A DNA stretch of 64,000 nucleotides, from positions 124,001 to 188,000 of the forward strand of contig NZ_BAABJX010000022.1 in the NCBI RefSeq assembly GCF_039543525.1, read 5' to 3'. The notes under the pieces were generated by a model. The model had not been told where the DNA came from. It did not search any database and saw only the letters and a program-made list of their open reading frames with translations. A program made the translations under genes and the position numbers. Shown one piece after another: positions 44,069 through 51,315 of this stretch (the first letter of the stretch is position 1; every line of letters starts with the position of its first letter). This DNA comes from Algivirga pacifica (GTDB taxonomy: Bacteria > Bacteroidota > Bacteroidia > Cytophagales > Flammeovirgaceae).

Positions 44069-44410
44069 ATGTCCAATATAAAGATTACTGTAGAAGAGCA
44101 AGGAGACAAACAGATTATCCGTCTCTCAGGAGAACTGGATGCCAGCTCAGCATTGGAGTTGGATAATGTTTTACAAGAAAGTATTGAGGGGCAGTTTACT
44201 GCTATCCTTATTGATTGCTCTTCTTTGGATTATATTTCTTCTCCAGGTATAGGTCTTTTTACATCCCGTATAGAGGAGATGGAGCAACAAGGAACTTCTT
44301 TAGTGCTCTTTGGTTTAAAAGATAGTGTAAGCACCGTTTTTGAAATATTAGGATTGGATCAGCTACTAAAAATTGTATCCGATGAGTATGAGGCAAAAAG
44401 TACATCCTAA
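44069..44410 (+). CDS. STAS-domain anti-anti-sigma factor (RsbV/SpoIIAA-like)
   Basis: A 113-residue single STAS domain. The core IRLSGELDASSALELDNVL (about 15-33) and the phosphorylation-loop region LIDCSSLDYISSPGIGLF (about 48-65), with the candidate phospho-acceptor Ser in the SSPG loop, match the SpoIIAA/RsbV type. It would bind and sequester the RsbW-like kinase when unphosphorylated. Its 3' end overlaps the RsbW-like gene by about 23-29 bases, implying translational coupling. The sigma factor controlled is not in the window. Confidence 0.92.
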   Translation: MSNIKITVEEQGDKQIIRLSGELDASSALELDNVLQESIEGQFTAILIDCSSLDYISSPGIGLFTSRIEEMEQQGTSLVLFGLKDSVSTVFEILGLDQLLKIVSDEYEAKSTS

Positions 44411-44825
44411 GATATATAGTAAAAAGGTAAAGTGTAATGTTGCCAACCTTGGATTATTGAGAAGGTTTGTGACCAACACTTTGAAGAAGCAACAACAACT
44501 TCCTACAGAATTGGTGAGCTTGATTGTCCTTGCGGTAGACGAGGTATGCGCAAACCGTATTATACATTCGAGTCATTGTAATGAGCAGGATGCTATTGAG
44601 GTGAAAGTGAGCACTGATAAAGAGAAGGCTGGCATACTGATAGAGATTAAAGATAGAGGAGATCGTTTTGACATATCCTCCTATAATGCCCCCCCTATCA
44701 ATGAAGTAGTATCCAATCGTCAGAATGGCGGTATGGGACTGATTCTAGTAAAGAAAATTATGGATCATATACAGGTAGAACGGGAAGGAGATATTACTAT
44801 TTATCGTTTATTTAAACAGGTCTAA
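44388..44825 (+). CDS. RsbW-like anti-sigma kinase
   Basis: A roughly 145-residue GHKL serine kinase, the partner of the preceding STAS protein. N box VLAVDEVCANRIIHSSH (about 45-61), G1 DRGDRFDIS (about 83-91) and G2 NGGMGLILVKKIMD (about 107-120). It starts within the end of the STAS gene (ATG at 44382 or 44388; I chose the latter), a typical overlapping arrangement. It likely phosphorylates the STAS protein and/or blocks a sigma factor. The 11030 gene is a second kinase of the same class without an adjacent STAS gene. A strong terminator overlaps the stop codon. Confidence 0.88.
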   Translation: MRQKVHPKIYSKKVKCNVANLGLLRRFVTNTLKKQQQLPTELVSLIVLAVDEVCANRIIHSSHCNEQDAIEVKVSTDKEKAGILIEIKDRGDRFDISSYNAPPINEVVSNRQNGGMGLILVKKIMDHIQVEREGDITIYRLFKQV

Positions 44826-44841
44826 GACCTGTTTTTTTTTG
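44815..44841 (+). terminator. Rho-independent terminator of the partner-switching operon
   Basis: Perfect 19-base palindrome AACAGGTCTAAGACCTGTT (44815-44833) followed by ten T (starting at 44832). It overlaps the RsbW-like stop codon. Confidence 0.85.
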
Positions 44842-44885
44842 TACGATTATTATTGAATAGATGAATGAATACAGTGGGTTAGTCT

Positions 44886-44916
44886 TTTGATAACTCCCCC
44901 TACTCCATTACTTTTG
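44886..44916 (+). promoter_or_regulatory. Bacteroidota promoter of the dihydroorotase-like gene
   Basis: TTTG (44886-44889), 19-base spacer, TACTTTTG (44909-44916): an exact TTTG-N19-TAnnTTTG promoter. Transcription would start near 44923, 36 bases before the ATG. Confidence 0.7.
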
Positions 44917-44958
44917 TACGAATGAATGTTCTTTAAAAAATAACCATACCGCACAGCC

Positions 44959-46230
44959 ATGAATGAAATATTATTCAAAGGAATAAAAGTAGTGAGCCCA
45001 TCGTCTTCTTTTAATGGGCAACATGTAAACTTACTGATTAAGGATGGAGTGATTGCAGCCATTACACAAGAAGAAGTAGCGGCAGAGCATAGTATAGAGG
45101 CTAGCCACTTATCGGTATCTGAAGGATGGTTTGACCTAAGAACAAAACTAACGGACCCAGGTTTTGAACATAAAGATACAATTGCTTCGATCAGTGCGTC
45201 TGCAGTGGCAGGAGGATTCACGGATATAGCTGTCTTACCGAATACCAAGCCAGCTTTGCAAACCAAGGAGTCGGTAGTGTACGTCAAGGATATGTCTCGT
45301 TTCTTACCTGTAGATTTCCATGTTTTGGCCGCTTTGACCAAGGATTGTAAAGGGGAAGAAATGACGGAGATGACGGATCTACACCATGCTGGAGCTGTAG
45401 CATTTACGGATGGAGTCAATTCAAATTGGCATATGGGCGTATTGAAAAGAGCCTTACTATACGCACAAGGGTTTGATGGTTGTATTATCGATCAACCGGA
45501 AGAGCAAACGATGACTGAAAATGGTCATATGAATGAAGGAATTAGCAGTACCTTAATGGGAACGAGAGGTATTCCAACATTGGCTGAAGAGATTGCCGTT
45601 CAGCGATCGTTGGCGATTCTGGCTTACACGGGTGGAAGGTTGCATTTGACAAATATTTCATCAGCAAAATCGGTAGACTTAATTAAAGAAGCTAAGGCTG
45701 AAGGACTGCAGGTAACTTGTGATGTAAGTGCCGCGCATCTTTTCTTTACAGATGAAGATTTGGCATCTTTTGATACAAACCTGAAGGTAAAACCTCCTTT
45801 TAGAGGGCAGACTGACCGACAAAGATTATGGGAAGGAATTCAGGAAGGAGTGATTGATGCTATTTCTTCCAATCACGTACCTCAAGACGAAGAGTCAAAG
45901 AATCTGGAGTTTGATTTAGCTGACTTTGGAATGTTAGGTTTAGAAACGGCTTTTGCAGCGATTATGAGTAGAAAGCCAGAGGAGGTAAGTACTGCTACAG
46001 TGATTGAAAAGCTAACAACAGGTCCTAGAGGTATATTGAAACAAGAAGCTACTTCTATCGAAGAAGGAGCGGAAGCTATTCTAACCATTTTCTCAGAGGA
46101 GGAAGAGTGGACGGTCACTAGAGAGGATATTAAGTCTTATTCTGACAACACAGCTTTTGTTGGAAAAACATTGAAAGGGAAACCTGTAGGTATCATCAAT
46201 AAAGGGAGTGTTGTATTGAATGTGGAGTAA
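44959..46230 (+). CDS. Dihydroorotase-like protein lacking metal-binding residues
   Basis: A 423-residue amidohydrolase of the dihydroorotase (PyrC) family, but probably not catalytic. The first motif, normally DxHxHxREPG, reads DLRTKLTDPG at about 54-63, so both zinc-binding His are lost. The last motif, normally DHAPH, reads NHVPQ (ISSNHVPQDEESKN, about 302-315), losing the catalytic Asp. Surrounding sequence is well conserved (EHKDTIASISASAVAGGFTDIAVLPNTKP, about 65-93). Non-catalytic PyrC homologues (PyrC') associate with aspartate transcarbamoylase in some bacteria, and Bacteroidota often carry such copies. Expected role: structural partner of PyrB. A true PyrC should exist elsewhere. 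Confidence 0.85.
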   Translation: MNEILFKGIKVVSPSSSFNGQHVNLLIKDGVIAAITQEEVAAEHSIEASHLSVSEGWFDLRTKLTDPGFEHKDTIASISASAVAGGFTDIAVLPNTKPALQTKESVVYVKDMSRFLPVDFHVLAALTKDCKGEEMTEMTDLHHAGAVAFTDGVNSNWHMGVLKRALLYAQGFDGCIIDQPEEQTMTENGHMNEGISSTLMGTRGIPTLAEEIAVQRSLAILAYTGGRLHLTNISSAKSVDLIKEAKAEGLQVTCDVSAAHLFFTDEDLASFDTNLKVKPPFRGQTDRQRLWEGIQEGVIDAISSNHVPQDEESKNLEFDLADFGMLGLETAFAAIMSRKPEEVSTATVIEKLTTGPRGILKQEATSIEEGAEAILTIFSEEEEWTVTREDIKSYSDNTAFVGKTLKGKPVGIINKGSVVLNVE

Positions 46231-46260
46231 TCTCGACAGCACTTTTTAAACTAGTATATT

Positions 46261-46863
46261 ATGAGAAAGTATTTATTAAAGACGGCCGTTTTATTTGGCT
46301 TATTGTCAGCTTTGGTCTGTTTCCTATACATGTTTACGCTAAATGTATTGGGAAATAACCCTTTTGGCAGATACCAAATGATGTATCTCGGTTTCTATGG
46401 GATGTGTATTGCTGTAGGGATGTGGTATTTCCGAGATCGACAGAATGCAGGAGTTCTTCGTCCACAAGTTGCGATTCTTTTCGGGATGATTCTGAACACT
46501 GTGGGCACTGTGTTCTTAGGATTATTACTGTTTGTATGGACAGGAGTATTGGATCAGGAGCAAAAAGTAATTGGAATACACAGGGAGCAATCCTTAGAAT
46601 TGATAGCCTCTTCTGAGAGGGCAATGAAAGAAGCCAAAGACAGTGGACAATTGGAAGAAGAGCAATTTCAGGAAAATATGATTGCTTTTGAAGACCAAAA
46701 GGAAGCTATTCGTACAATGGATGCCATGTATTTGTCTTATGACCAATCGATACGATTTTTTATTGCAGGAATGTTTCTGACTTTCTTCTTTATGCTGATA
46801 ATGAAGAGTGGTAAGGGCGACTCTCGTGGTCGCTCGCAGATTAGCGGTAAAAGTAAAAAGTAA
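46261..46863 (+). CDS. DUF4199 membrane protein
   Basis: A 200-residue membrane protein of the DUF4199 type: spans at about 7-27, 39-57 and 70-93, a charged helical segment (about 100-160), and a last span at about 162-180. The final residues (GKGDSRGRSQISGKSKK) are encoded by a copy of the GGGCGAC..GTGGTCGC repeat (46812-46833), so the repeat has entered or created the C-terminus. Function is unknown. It follows the dihydroorotase-like gene by 30 bases and is likely co-transcribed with it. Confidence 0.75.
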   Translation: MRKYLLKTAVLFGLLSALVCFLYMFTLNVLGNNPFGRYQMMYLGFYGMCIAVGMWYFRDRQNAGVLRPQVAILFGMILNTVGTVFLGLLLFVWTGVLDQEQKVIGIHREQSLELIASSERAMKEAKDSGQLEEEQFQENMIAFEDQKEAIRTMDAMYLSYDQSIRFFIAGMFLTFFFMLIMKSGKGDSRGRSQISGKSKK

Positions 46864-46883
46864 GGGCGACTCTTGTGGTCGCC
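46812..46883. repeat. GGGCGACTC..GTGGTCGC palindromic repeat, two tandem copies
   Basis: TAAGGGCGACTCTCGTGGTCGC (46812-46833) and TAAGGGCGACTCTTGTGGTCGC (46861-46882) differ at one base and are 49 bases apart. The first lies inside the DUF4199 gene, the second just after its stop. A third copy is at 43928. Confidence 0.6.
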
Positions 46884-46907
46884 GGCCTATTGAAAATAAG
46901 TATAAAA

Positions 46908-46940
46908 AAATAAGAGCGACTTTTACAGTCGCTCTTATTT
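46908..46940. terminator. Bidirectional terminator between DUF4199 and DUF5683 genes
   Basis: 13-bp arms AAATAAGAGCGAC / GTCGCTCTTATTT with a 7-base loop; T tracts follow on both strands (T6 on plus; T7 on minus). The stem core GAGCGAC/GTCGCTC resembles the adjacent repeat. Confidence 0.8.
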
Positions 46941-46941
46941 T

Positions 46942-47466
46942 TTAGAAACGAATGCCTAAAGTAGCTCCCAAAGGAACTCCCTCTCGGTAAGTTGGTTGAT
47001 TTAAGCCGACATAAGGATTTATTGTCACATTGATCTGACCTGTCTTATATTTATCCCTTAGTGCCATGTTATTGATTTTAGCGACTTTTACTGCATCAAA
47101 AATAGACCAAATATAAGTAGTCGCTGCTCCGGCAAGTCCTAAAAGCATTAGTCCAGCACCAGAACCATCAGTATTCCCATACTCATCAACGCTTTCGACC
47201 AACTGTACAGCACCTACACTCATAACGACGTAGGAACCTACAAATCCACCAAAGAATCCCAGTCCCCTTCCTGTTTCTCCAGCAACAATCTGCCCTAAAC
47301 CAGGTGCTAAAAAGGATGCAACTCCTGCAATAGTAGGATCATAACGATCTCCATATTGTGGAATATATTCAGCAGCGTTGTATTGGTGTTTCCAAACAGA
47401 ATACTGGGCATTGGATACAGTACTGAAAGCAAAAAGTACAAAAAATAGTGTAATGAGCTTTTTCAT
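46942..47466 (-). CDS. DUF5683-like exported membrane protein
   Basis: A 174-residue protein with a signal peptide (cleavage after SNAQ near residue 21) and two to three hydrophobic, Gly-rich segments (about 44-61, 68-90 and 105-122: AGVASFLAPGLGQIVAGE, LGFFGGFVGSYVVMSVGAVQ, GLMLLGLAGAATTYIWSIFDAVKVA). This resembles the Bacteroidota DUF5683 family. The C-terminus ends GATLGIRF, a typical outer-membrane-type beta-signal, so it may be a small barrel-associated protein. It shares a bidirectional terminator with DUF4199. Function unknown. Confidence 0.65.
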   Translation of the reverse strand: MKKLITLFFVLFAFSTVSNAQYSVWKHQYNAAEYIPQYGDRYDPTIAGVASFLAPGLGQIVAGETGRGLGFFGGFVGSYVVMSVGAVQLVESVDEYGNTDGSGAGLMLLGLAGAATTYIWSIFDAVKVAKINNMALRDKYKTGQINVTINPYVGLNQPTYREGVPLGATLGIRF

Positions 47467-47571
47467 ATAAAAAAATAAAATTAGTTGAGATATATAAAAG
47501 TAGATTATTAATTCAATAGTTTGTCATGTAGTAAGGTCTCATTTTTACCTTATACCTCTTACTTTTTACCT

Positions 47572-48060
47572 TTATTTATCATAATATTTGAGTCCCTTCT
47601 CTAACCGGTTGATCATTTCTACAATACGGGAGACCTTGGTATCCTCCATTTTAGCATCGTAAATCCAATCAATATAGGCTTTTTGCTCGCCTTCCGTAAA
47701 AGATAGAAAGGTTTCATAAATTGAAGGAGGCTCGTTTAATAAGCACTCCTTAATTTCTTCAGGTAGTAGAAACGGGGTTTCATCCAAAAAGAGTTGAATA
47801 CTAACGATATCCCCCGCTTCTTTTTTGATATTCTTTCTGATAGCAGCTTTCACAGGCAAAAAGAGTTTTCCTTCTCCCATAGGCATGAGCTTATATTGCT
47901 TTAGTTCATAATCATCAATAAATCCTCGGACTCTTACCCATCCAAAAGGATTACTTTTATCTTGGGAGATTTCAGGAATTTCGGCGTAGGTCCACCCTCC
48001 TTTACCCGGAAATTTTTTAAGTAGATATTCTTTATTGACGATCGCTTTTTGAGAAGTCAT
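47572..48060 (-). CDS. YdeI/OmdA-type protein with DUF1905 domain
   Basis: A 162-residue protein combining an N-terminal DUF1905 segment (about 10-90; GKGGWTYAEIP, FGWVRVRGFIDDYELKQYKLMPMGEGKLFLPVKAAIRKNI) with a C-terminal YdeI/OmpD-associated helical region (about 100-160; ECLLNEPPSIYETFLSFTEGEQKAYIDWIYDAKMEDTKVSRI). The family is sometimes called bacteriocin-protection protein, but the molecular role is uncertain. Its start codon overlaps the PolX stop by one base (TAATG), so the two are translationally coupled. Confidence 0.8.
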   Translation of the reverse strand: MTSQKAIVNKEYLLKKFPGKGGWTYAEIPEISQDKSNPFGWVRVRGFIDDYELKQYKLMPMGEGKLFLPVKAAIRKNIKKEAGDIVSIQLFLDETPFLLPEEIKECLLNEPPSIYETFLSFTEGEQKAYIDWIYDAKMEDTKVSRIVEMINRLEKGLKYYDK

Positions 48061-49751
48061 TATTTAATGTTCTTTTTTCGATCTTCAAAAAAGGTATTTA
48101 CTTCTATAGCATTCATCGCATTAAAAGTCATCTCTTTAGTGAGGCCAGCCTTTTGCCCTACATACAATCCATACTGCATATCATCGTATCCTTCCATCTT
48201 GTGGGCATCAGGGTTGATACTGATTTTGACTCCTTGGTCCAAGGCGTATTTTACCCATCTCCAGTCCAAGTCTAGTCGCCATGGATTCGCATTGATCTCA
48301 ATGATTACGTTGTGAGTGGCACAAGCATCAATAATCGCTTTATGGTCTATAGGATACCCTTCTCTTTTTAATAAAAGTCTCCCGGTAGGATGCCCTAACA
48401 TGGTTGTGTAAGGGTTGATTACTGCTTTGAGAATACGCTCGGTCGCTTTCTTTTGGTCCATTTTCAGGTTGGAATGTACCGAGGCGATTACAAAGTCAAA
48501 GGAAGCCAATACCTCATCGCTATAATCCAGTTGTCCATCATTCAAAATATCAGATTCAATACCCTTGAAGATGGTAAAGTCTTTCATTTCTTGATTAAGG
48601 GCATCAATCTCCTGGTGTTGCTCTAATATTCTCTCTTCTGATAGTCCATTAGCATAAAAAGCAGATTTGGAGTGGTCGGTAATTCCTAGGTATTGATAGC
48701 CTAAAGCCTTACAGTGCTCCGCCATCTCTCTAAGAGTATGCTTACCATCGGAATAGGTCGTGTGATTGTGTAAAATTCCTTTTAAATCTTCCATTTGTAC
48801 AAGCTGAGGGACACCTTTTTCTATCCATTCGCTTTCGAATAGTCCTTCTCTCAAAGGAGCTTCAAAATAAGGAAGCTCCATCGCTTTATAGTATTCCTCT
48901 TCCGTTGCCAATACTGTCTTACGACTGAACTCCGATAGTGTTTTACCATCCTTATTACTTAAGGTTAAGTGCATACCAGCAGAAGAGGTAAGCAGTAAGG
49001 TTTGCGCAAAGGCATCGTCTTTACAAAGGTAGAATTCTATAGGAAGTTGTTGTTCCGTTAAGACACCTCTCCAGTTCAAGGGACCAGAAGCTTTTTCATC
49101 GTAATCAAAGTCAGGAATGTCCTTGAGTACTTCTTTTACCTTTGGTAAATCAGAATAGCCTAATACCCATTCCATTTTGTCGATAACTTCCAGTTGTCTT
49201 CGAACCTGTCCTGTCGGGGAAATATTGAATCCTTTTTCCTCCAAGTGTTGTACTAAAGTGTCACTGATATTTTTTGCATCTGAAAAATGTAGCTTGCTCT
49301 CATTTTTTTTCAGGAATTGGATTTGATCCAGAATAGCCTGTTCTGTTTTGGCTCCAAAACCTTTCAATGCTTGTATTTTATTTGCCCGACAAGCTTCTTC
49401 CAGTGCTTGAAGACTTTCAATACCCAGTTCTTTCCATAACATTCCAATCTTCTTCCCTCCTATTCCTTTGATCTGTAGGATATCCATTACTCCGGCAGGG
49501 GTTTCTTCTGTGAGTGCTTTTAACTCCTCAAAAGTACCCTCTTCATTGATCTGAGCAATTTTCTCTGCAACACTTTTGGAGAAGCCGAGTTTTTGCAATT
49601 CTTCCTTGGAAGCACCTTCCAGAGGCTGTTCGGCTTTTTCAACATTAAATACGGCAGAAGCATACGCCTTTACTTTGAAAGGATTTGCTCCGTGAATTTC
49701 CATTAGGGAAGCAGCGGTTTTTAGAATTGCTGCGATTTCTTTATTACTCAT
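48060..49751 (-). CDS. PolX-type protein: degenerate X-family polymerase plus PHP domain
   Basis: A 563-residue PolX homologue. N-terminal helix-hairpin-helix region (about 1-140; LQIKGIGGKKIGMLWKELGI near 91-110), a palm-like region (about 150-310), and an intact PHP phosphoesterase (about 326-560; LHNHTTYSDGKHTLREMAEHC, GITDHS, EINANPWRLDLDW, ISINPDAH). The PHP metal ligands look complete. The polymerase site looks broken: where PolX has G-S-x-R-R...GDIDLL, it has GQVRRQLEVIDKMEWVL (about 181-197), so both Asp of GDxD become Lys and Glu, and a later Asp is probably Glu. It may keep only exonuclease/AP activity. Overlaps the YdeI-like gene. Confidence 0.85.
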   Translation of the reverse strand: MSNKEIAAILKTAASLMEIHGANPFKVKAYASAVFNVEKAEQPLEGASKEELQKLGFSKSVAEKIAQINEEGTFEELKALTEETPAGVMDILQIKGIGGKKIGMLWKELGIESLQALEEACRANKIQALKGFGAKTEQAILDQIQFLKKNESKLHFSDAKNISDTLVQHLEEKGFNISPTGQVRRQLEVIDKMEWVLGYSDLPKVKEVLKDIPDFDYDEKASGPLNWRGVLTEQQLPIEFYLCKDDAFAQTLLLTSSAGMHLTLSNKDGKTLSEFSRKTVLATEEEYYKAMELPYFEAPLREGLFESEWIEKGVPQLVQMEDLKGILHNHTTYSDGKHTLREMAEHCKALGYQYLGITDHSKSAFYANGLSEERILEQHQEIDALNQEMKDFTIFKGIESDILNDGQLDYSDEVLASFDFVIASVHSNLKMDQKKATERILKAVINPYTTMLGHPTGRLLLKREGYPIDHKAIIDACATHNVIIEINANPWRLDLDWRWVKYALDQGVKISINPDAHKMEGYDDMQYGLYVGQKAGLTKEMTFNAMNAIEVNTFFEDRKKNIK

Positions 49752-49760
49752 AATTTTTTT

Positions 49761-49883
49761 CAGTGAAGAGTAGACATAGACAGTGGGCAGTGAACAATTA
49801 GCAGTGAGCAGTGTACAATAGACAATGAACAGTTATGACGATTTTTACTGTTCACTGTTCACTGTTCACTGCTCATTGTTAAC
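49761..49883. repeat. Period-7 repeat (TGTTCAC)n with inverted partner half
   Basis: From 49849 to 49883 there are five 7-base units: three exact TGTTCAC, then TGCTCAT and TGTTAAC. The left half (49761-49833) carries scattered inverted copies (CAGTGAA, CAGTGGG, CAGTGAAC, CAGTGAGC, CAATGAACAGT). The whole forms an imperfect palindrome between polX and the GNAT-like gene. Confidence 0.65.
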
Positions 49884-51097
49884 TATTGTATGATTTTCAT
49901 TCGTTCAAATGGGCGATTTTCATCGAAGAGTTTACGATAGGTAAGGTGCACCTTACAAATTTCTCCGCCGATCAATTCTACGGTACGCATCATCTTAGGG
50001 TTGAAGTCTCCGATCCAGTTCATTTCGAGTGATTTGTAATGATACCCATCGAAGTATAATTTGGGATCAGGGTTATGCTTTTTACCAATCGTTTGTACGA
50101 TGAAATCAGAATAAGCCATGACAATAGCGCATTCTACACCTTTCTTTTGGTGCTCAGGGATGACACCGAACACCAGGCCGAAAATCTTACGACTTGCTCT
50201 GGTTTTGATATACCAGAACATGCGAAGTTTATTCCATAAGTTCAGGTTGCCACTTTTTATTTTCTTGACGATTTGGTTCATCTCAGGAATCTGTAGGTAG
50301 AAAGCAACAGGCTCCCCCTTATAGTAACCGAACCAGGCCAGCTCTTCATCCATGACCATTTTTAGGCTGCCAAAAATTTTCTTAGCAGCTTTTTCTGAGA
50401 TACTAGGTACTCCTGGGTGTCCTTTCCAGGCTTTATTGTAAATCGTCGCAAAGTCTATAGCAAACTTCTCCAGATCCTTTTTTCGGGCATGGATAAAGGT
50501 ATAATCCGGGTCCGTATATACGCTGGTGCCTTTGCGAATAAGTTCATCATCTACTTTCTCTTTGACTCTACGCAAATAGGTAAATTGCTTGAAGTAAGTC
50601 TTGAAACCATAGGCCTCATACAAGTCATTATAGTAAGGAAAGTTGTAATGCATACAATAGTTTGGCTCTGTAAATCCTTCCTTCAGGCACCCCCACCAAC
50701 GATCACGGTCACCGAAGTTGATGGGGCCATCCATCGCTTCCATATCAAATTCTTGTAGCCAGCTTTTACAGGCATTAAAGAGGATGTTTGCGGCTTCTTG
50801 ATCATTGATACAATCAAAAAAGCCCATACCTCCTGTGGGGAGATCTTTGGTTTTGTAAGCTGTTTTGGGATTGTGATAGGCCGCTACCCTGCCAATAGTT
50901 TCTCCTTGATCATTTTTTAATATCCAGCGTATAGCCTTGCCTCCTTGTTTGAAGAGTTTATTCTTTTTAGGGTCAAAGACAGCTTCTACATCTTGGTTTA
51001 ATGGGCGGATATAGTTAGGGTCTTCCTTGTATAGTCGTACAGGAAACTCTAGAAACTCTTTGATATGCTTTTTCTCAGTAACTTCTATTAGTTGCAT
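49883..51097 (-). CDS. GNAT-fold N-acetyltransferase-like protein
   Basis: A 404-residue protein found in Bacteroidota. It starts MQLIEVTEKKHIKEFLEFPVRLYKEDPNYIRPL, and has a middle PTGGMGFFDCINDQEAANILFNACKSWLQEF (about 89-119) and a later GPINFGDRDRWWG (about 126-138). The second half has GVIPEHQKKGVECAIVMAYSDFIVQT (about 317-342), a GNAT-like helix-turn (acetyl-CoA pyrophosphate region) with an unusual lack of the Q/RxxGxG/A motif. Substrate unknown. Its stop codon overlaps the period-7 repeat. It is on the same strand as PolX but separated by the repeat, so it is probably a separate unit. Confidence 0.72.
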   Translation of the reverse strand: MQLIEVTEKKHIKEFLEFPVRLYKEDPNYIRPLNQDVEAVFDPKKNKLFKQGGKAIRWILKNDQGETIGRVAAYHNPKTAYKTKDLPTGGMGFFDCINDQEAANILFNACKSWLQEFDMEAMDGPINFGDRDRWWGCLKEGFTEPNYCMHYNFPYYNDLYEAYGFKTYFKQFTYLRRVKEKVDDELIRKGTSVYTDPDYTFIHARKKDLEKFAIDFATIYNKAWKGHPGVPSISEKAAKKIFGSLKMVMDEELAWFGYYKGEPVAFYLQIPEMNQIVKKIKSGNLNLWNKLRMFWYIKTRASRKIFGLVFGVIPEHQKKGVECAIVMAYSDFIVQTIGKKHNPDPKLYFDGYHYKSLEMNWIGDFNPKMMRTVELIGGEICKVHLTYRKLFDENRPFERMKIIQ

Positions 51098-51184
51098 AGG
51101 CTATGGGGTAAAAAGTGAAGGAATGATGTATGCTATAGAAACTTGTCTCAAACAGAGGAATTAAGTGAATGATGTATCTATAAA

Positions 51185-51259
51185 AAATCTCGCAAAAGCA
51201 GTAGTCTTCAAGTAATAGGATTAGCTATTATTTTGTAGACCAAAGGCTTTGCGAGATTT
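51185..51259 (-). terminator. Long structured terminator after pheS
   Basis: Outer arms AAATCTCGCAAA / TTTGCGAGATTT (51185-51196, 51248-51259) are perfect 12-bp partners. Inner pairs (GTAGTCT/GTAGAC and AGTAATAG/CTATTATT, approximate) could extend the stem. On the minus strand a T6 run follows, 57 bases past the pheS stop. Confidence 0.7.
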
Positions 51260-51315
51260 ATATTTTAGTATTCTCTGAATAGTTTAAACCACATGTATAG
51301 TAGGTTATAGGAGAG

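Noticed and set aside
49761..49883. CRISPR or phage attachment site in the period-7 tract
   Set aside because: Units of 7 bases without spacers; no integrase or tRNA nearby. A simple tandem repeat explains it.
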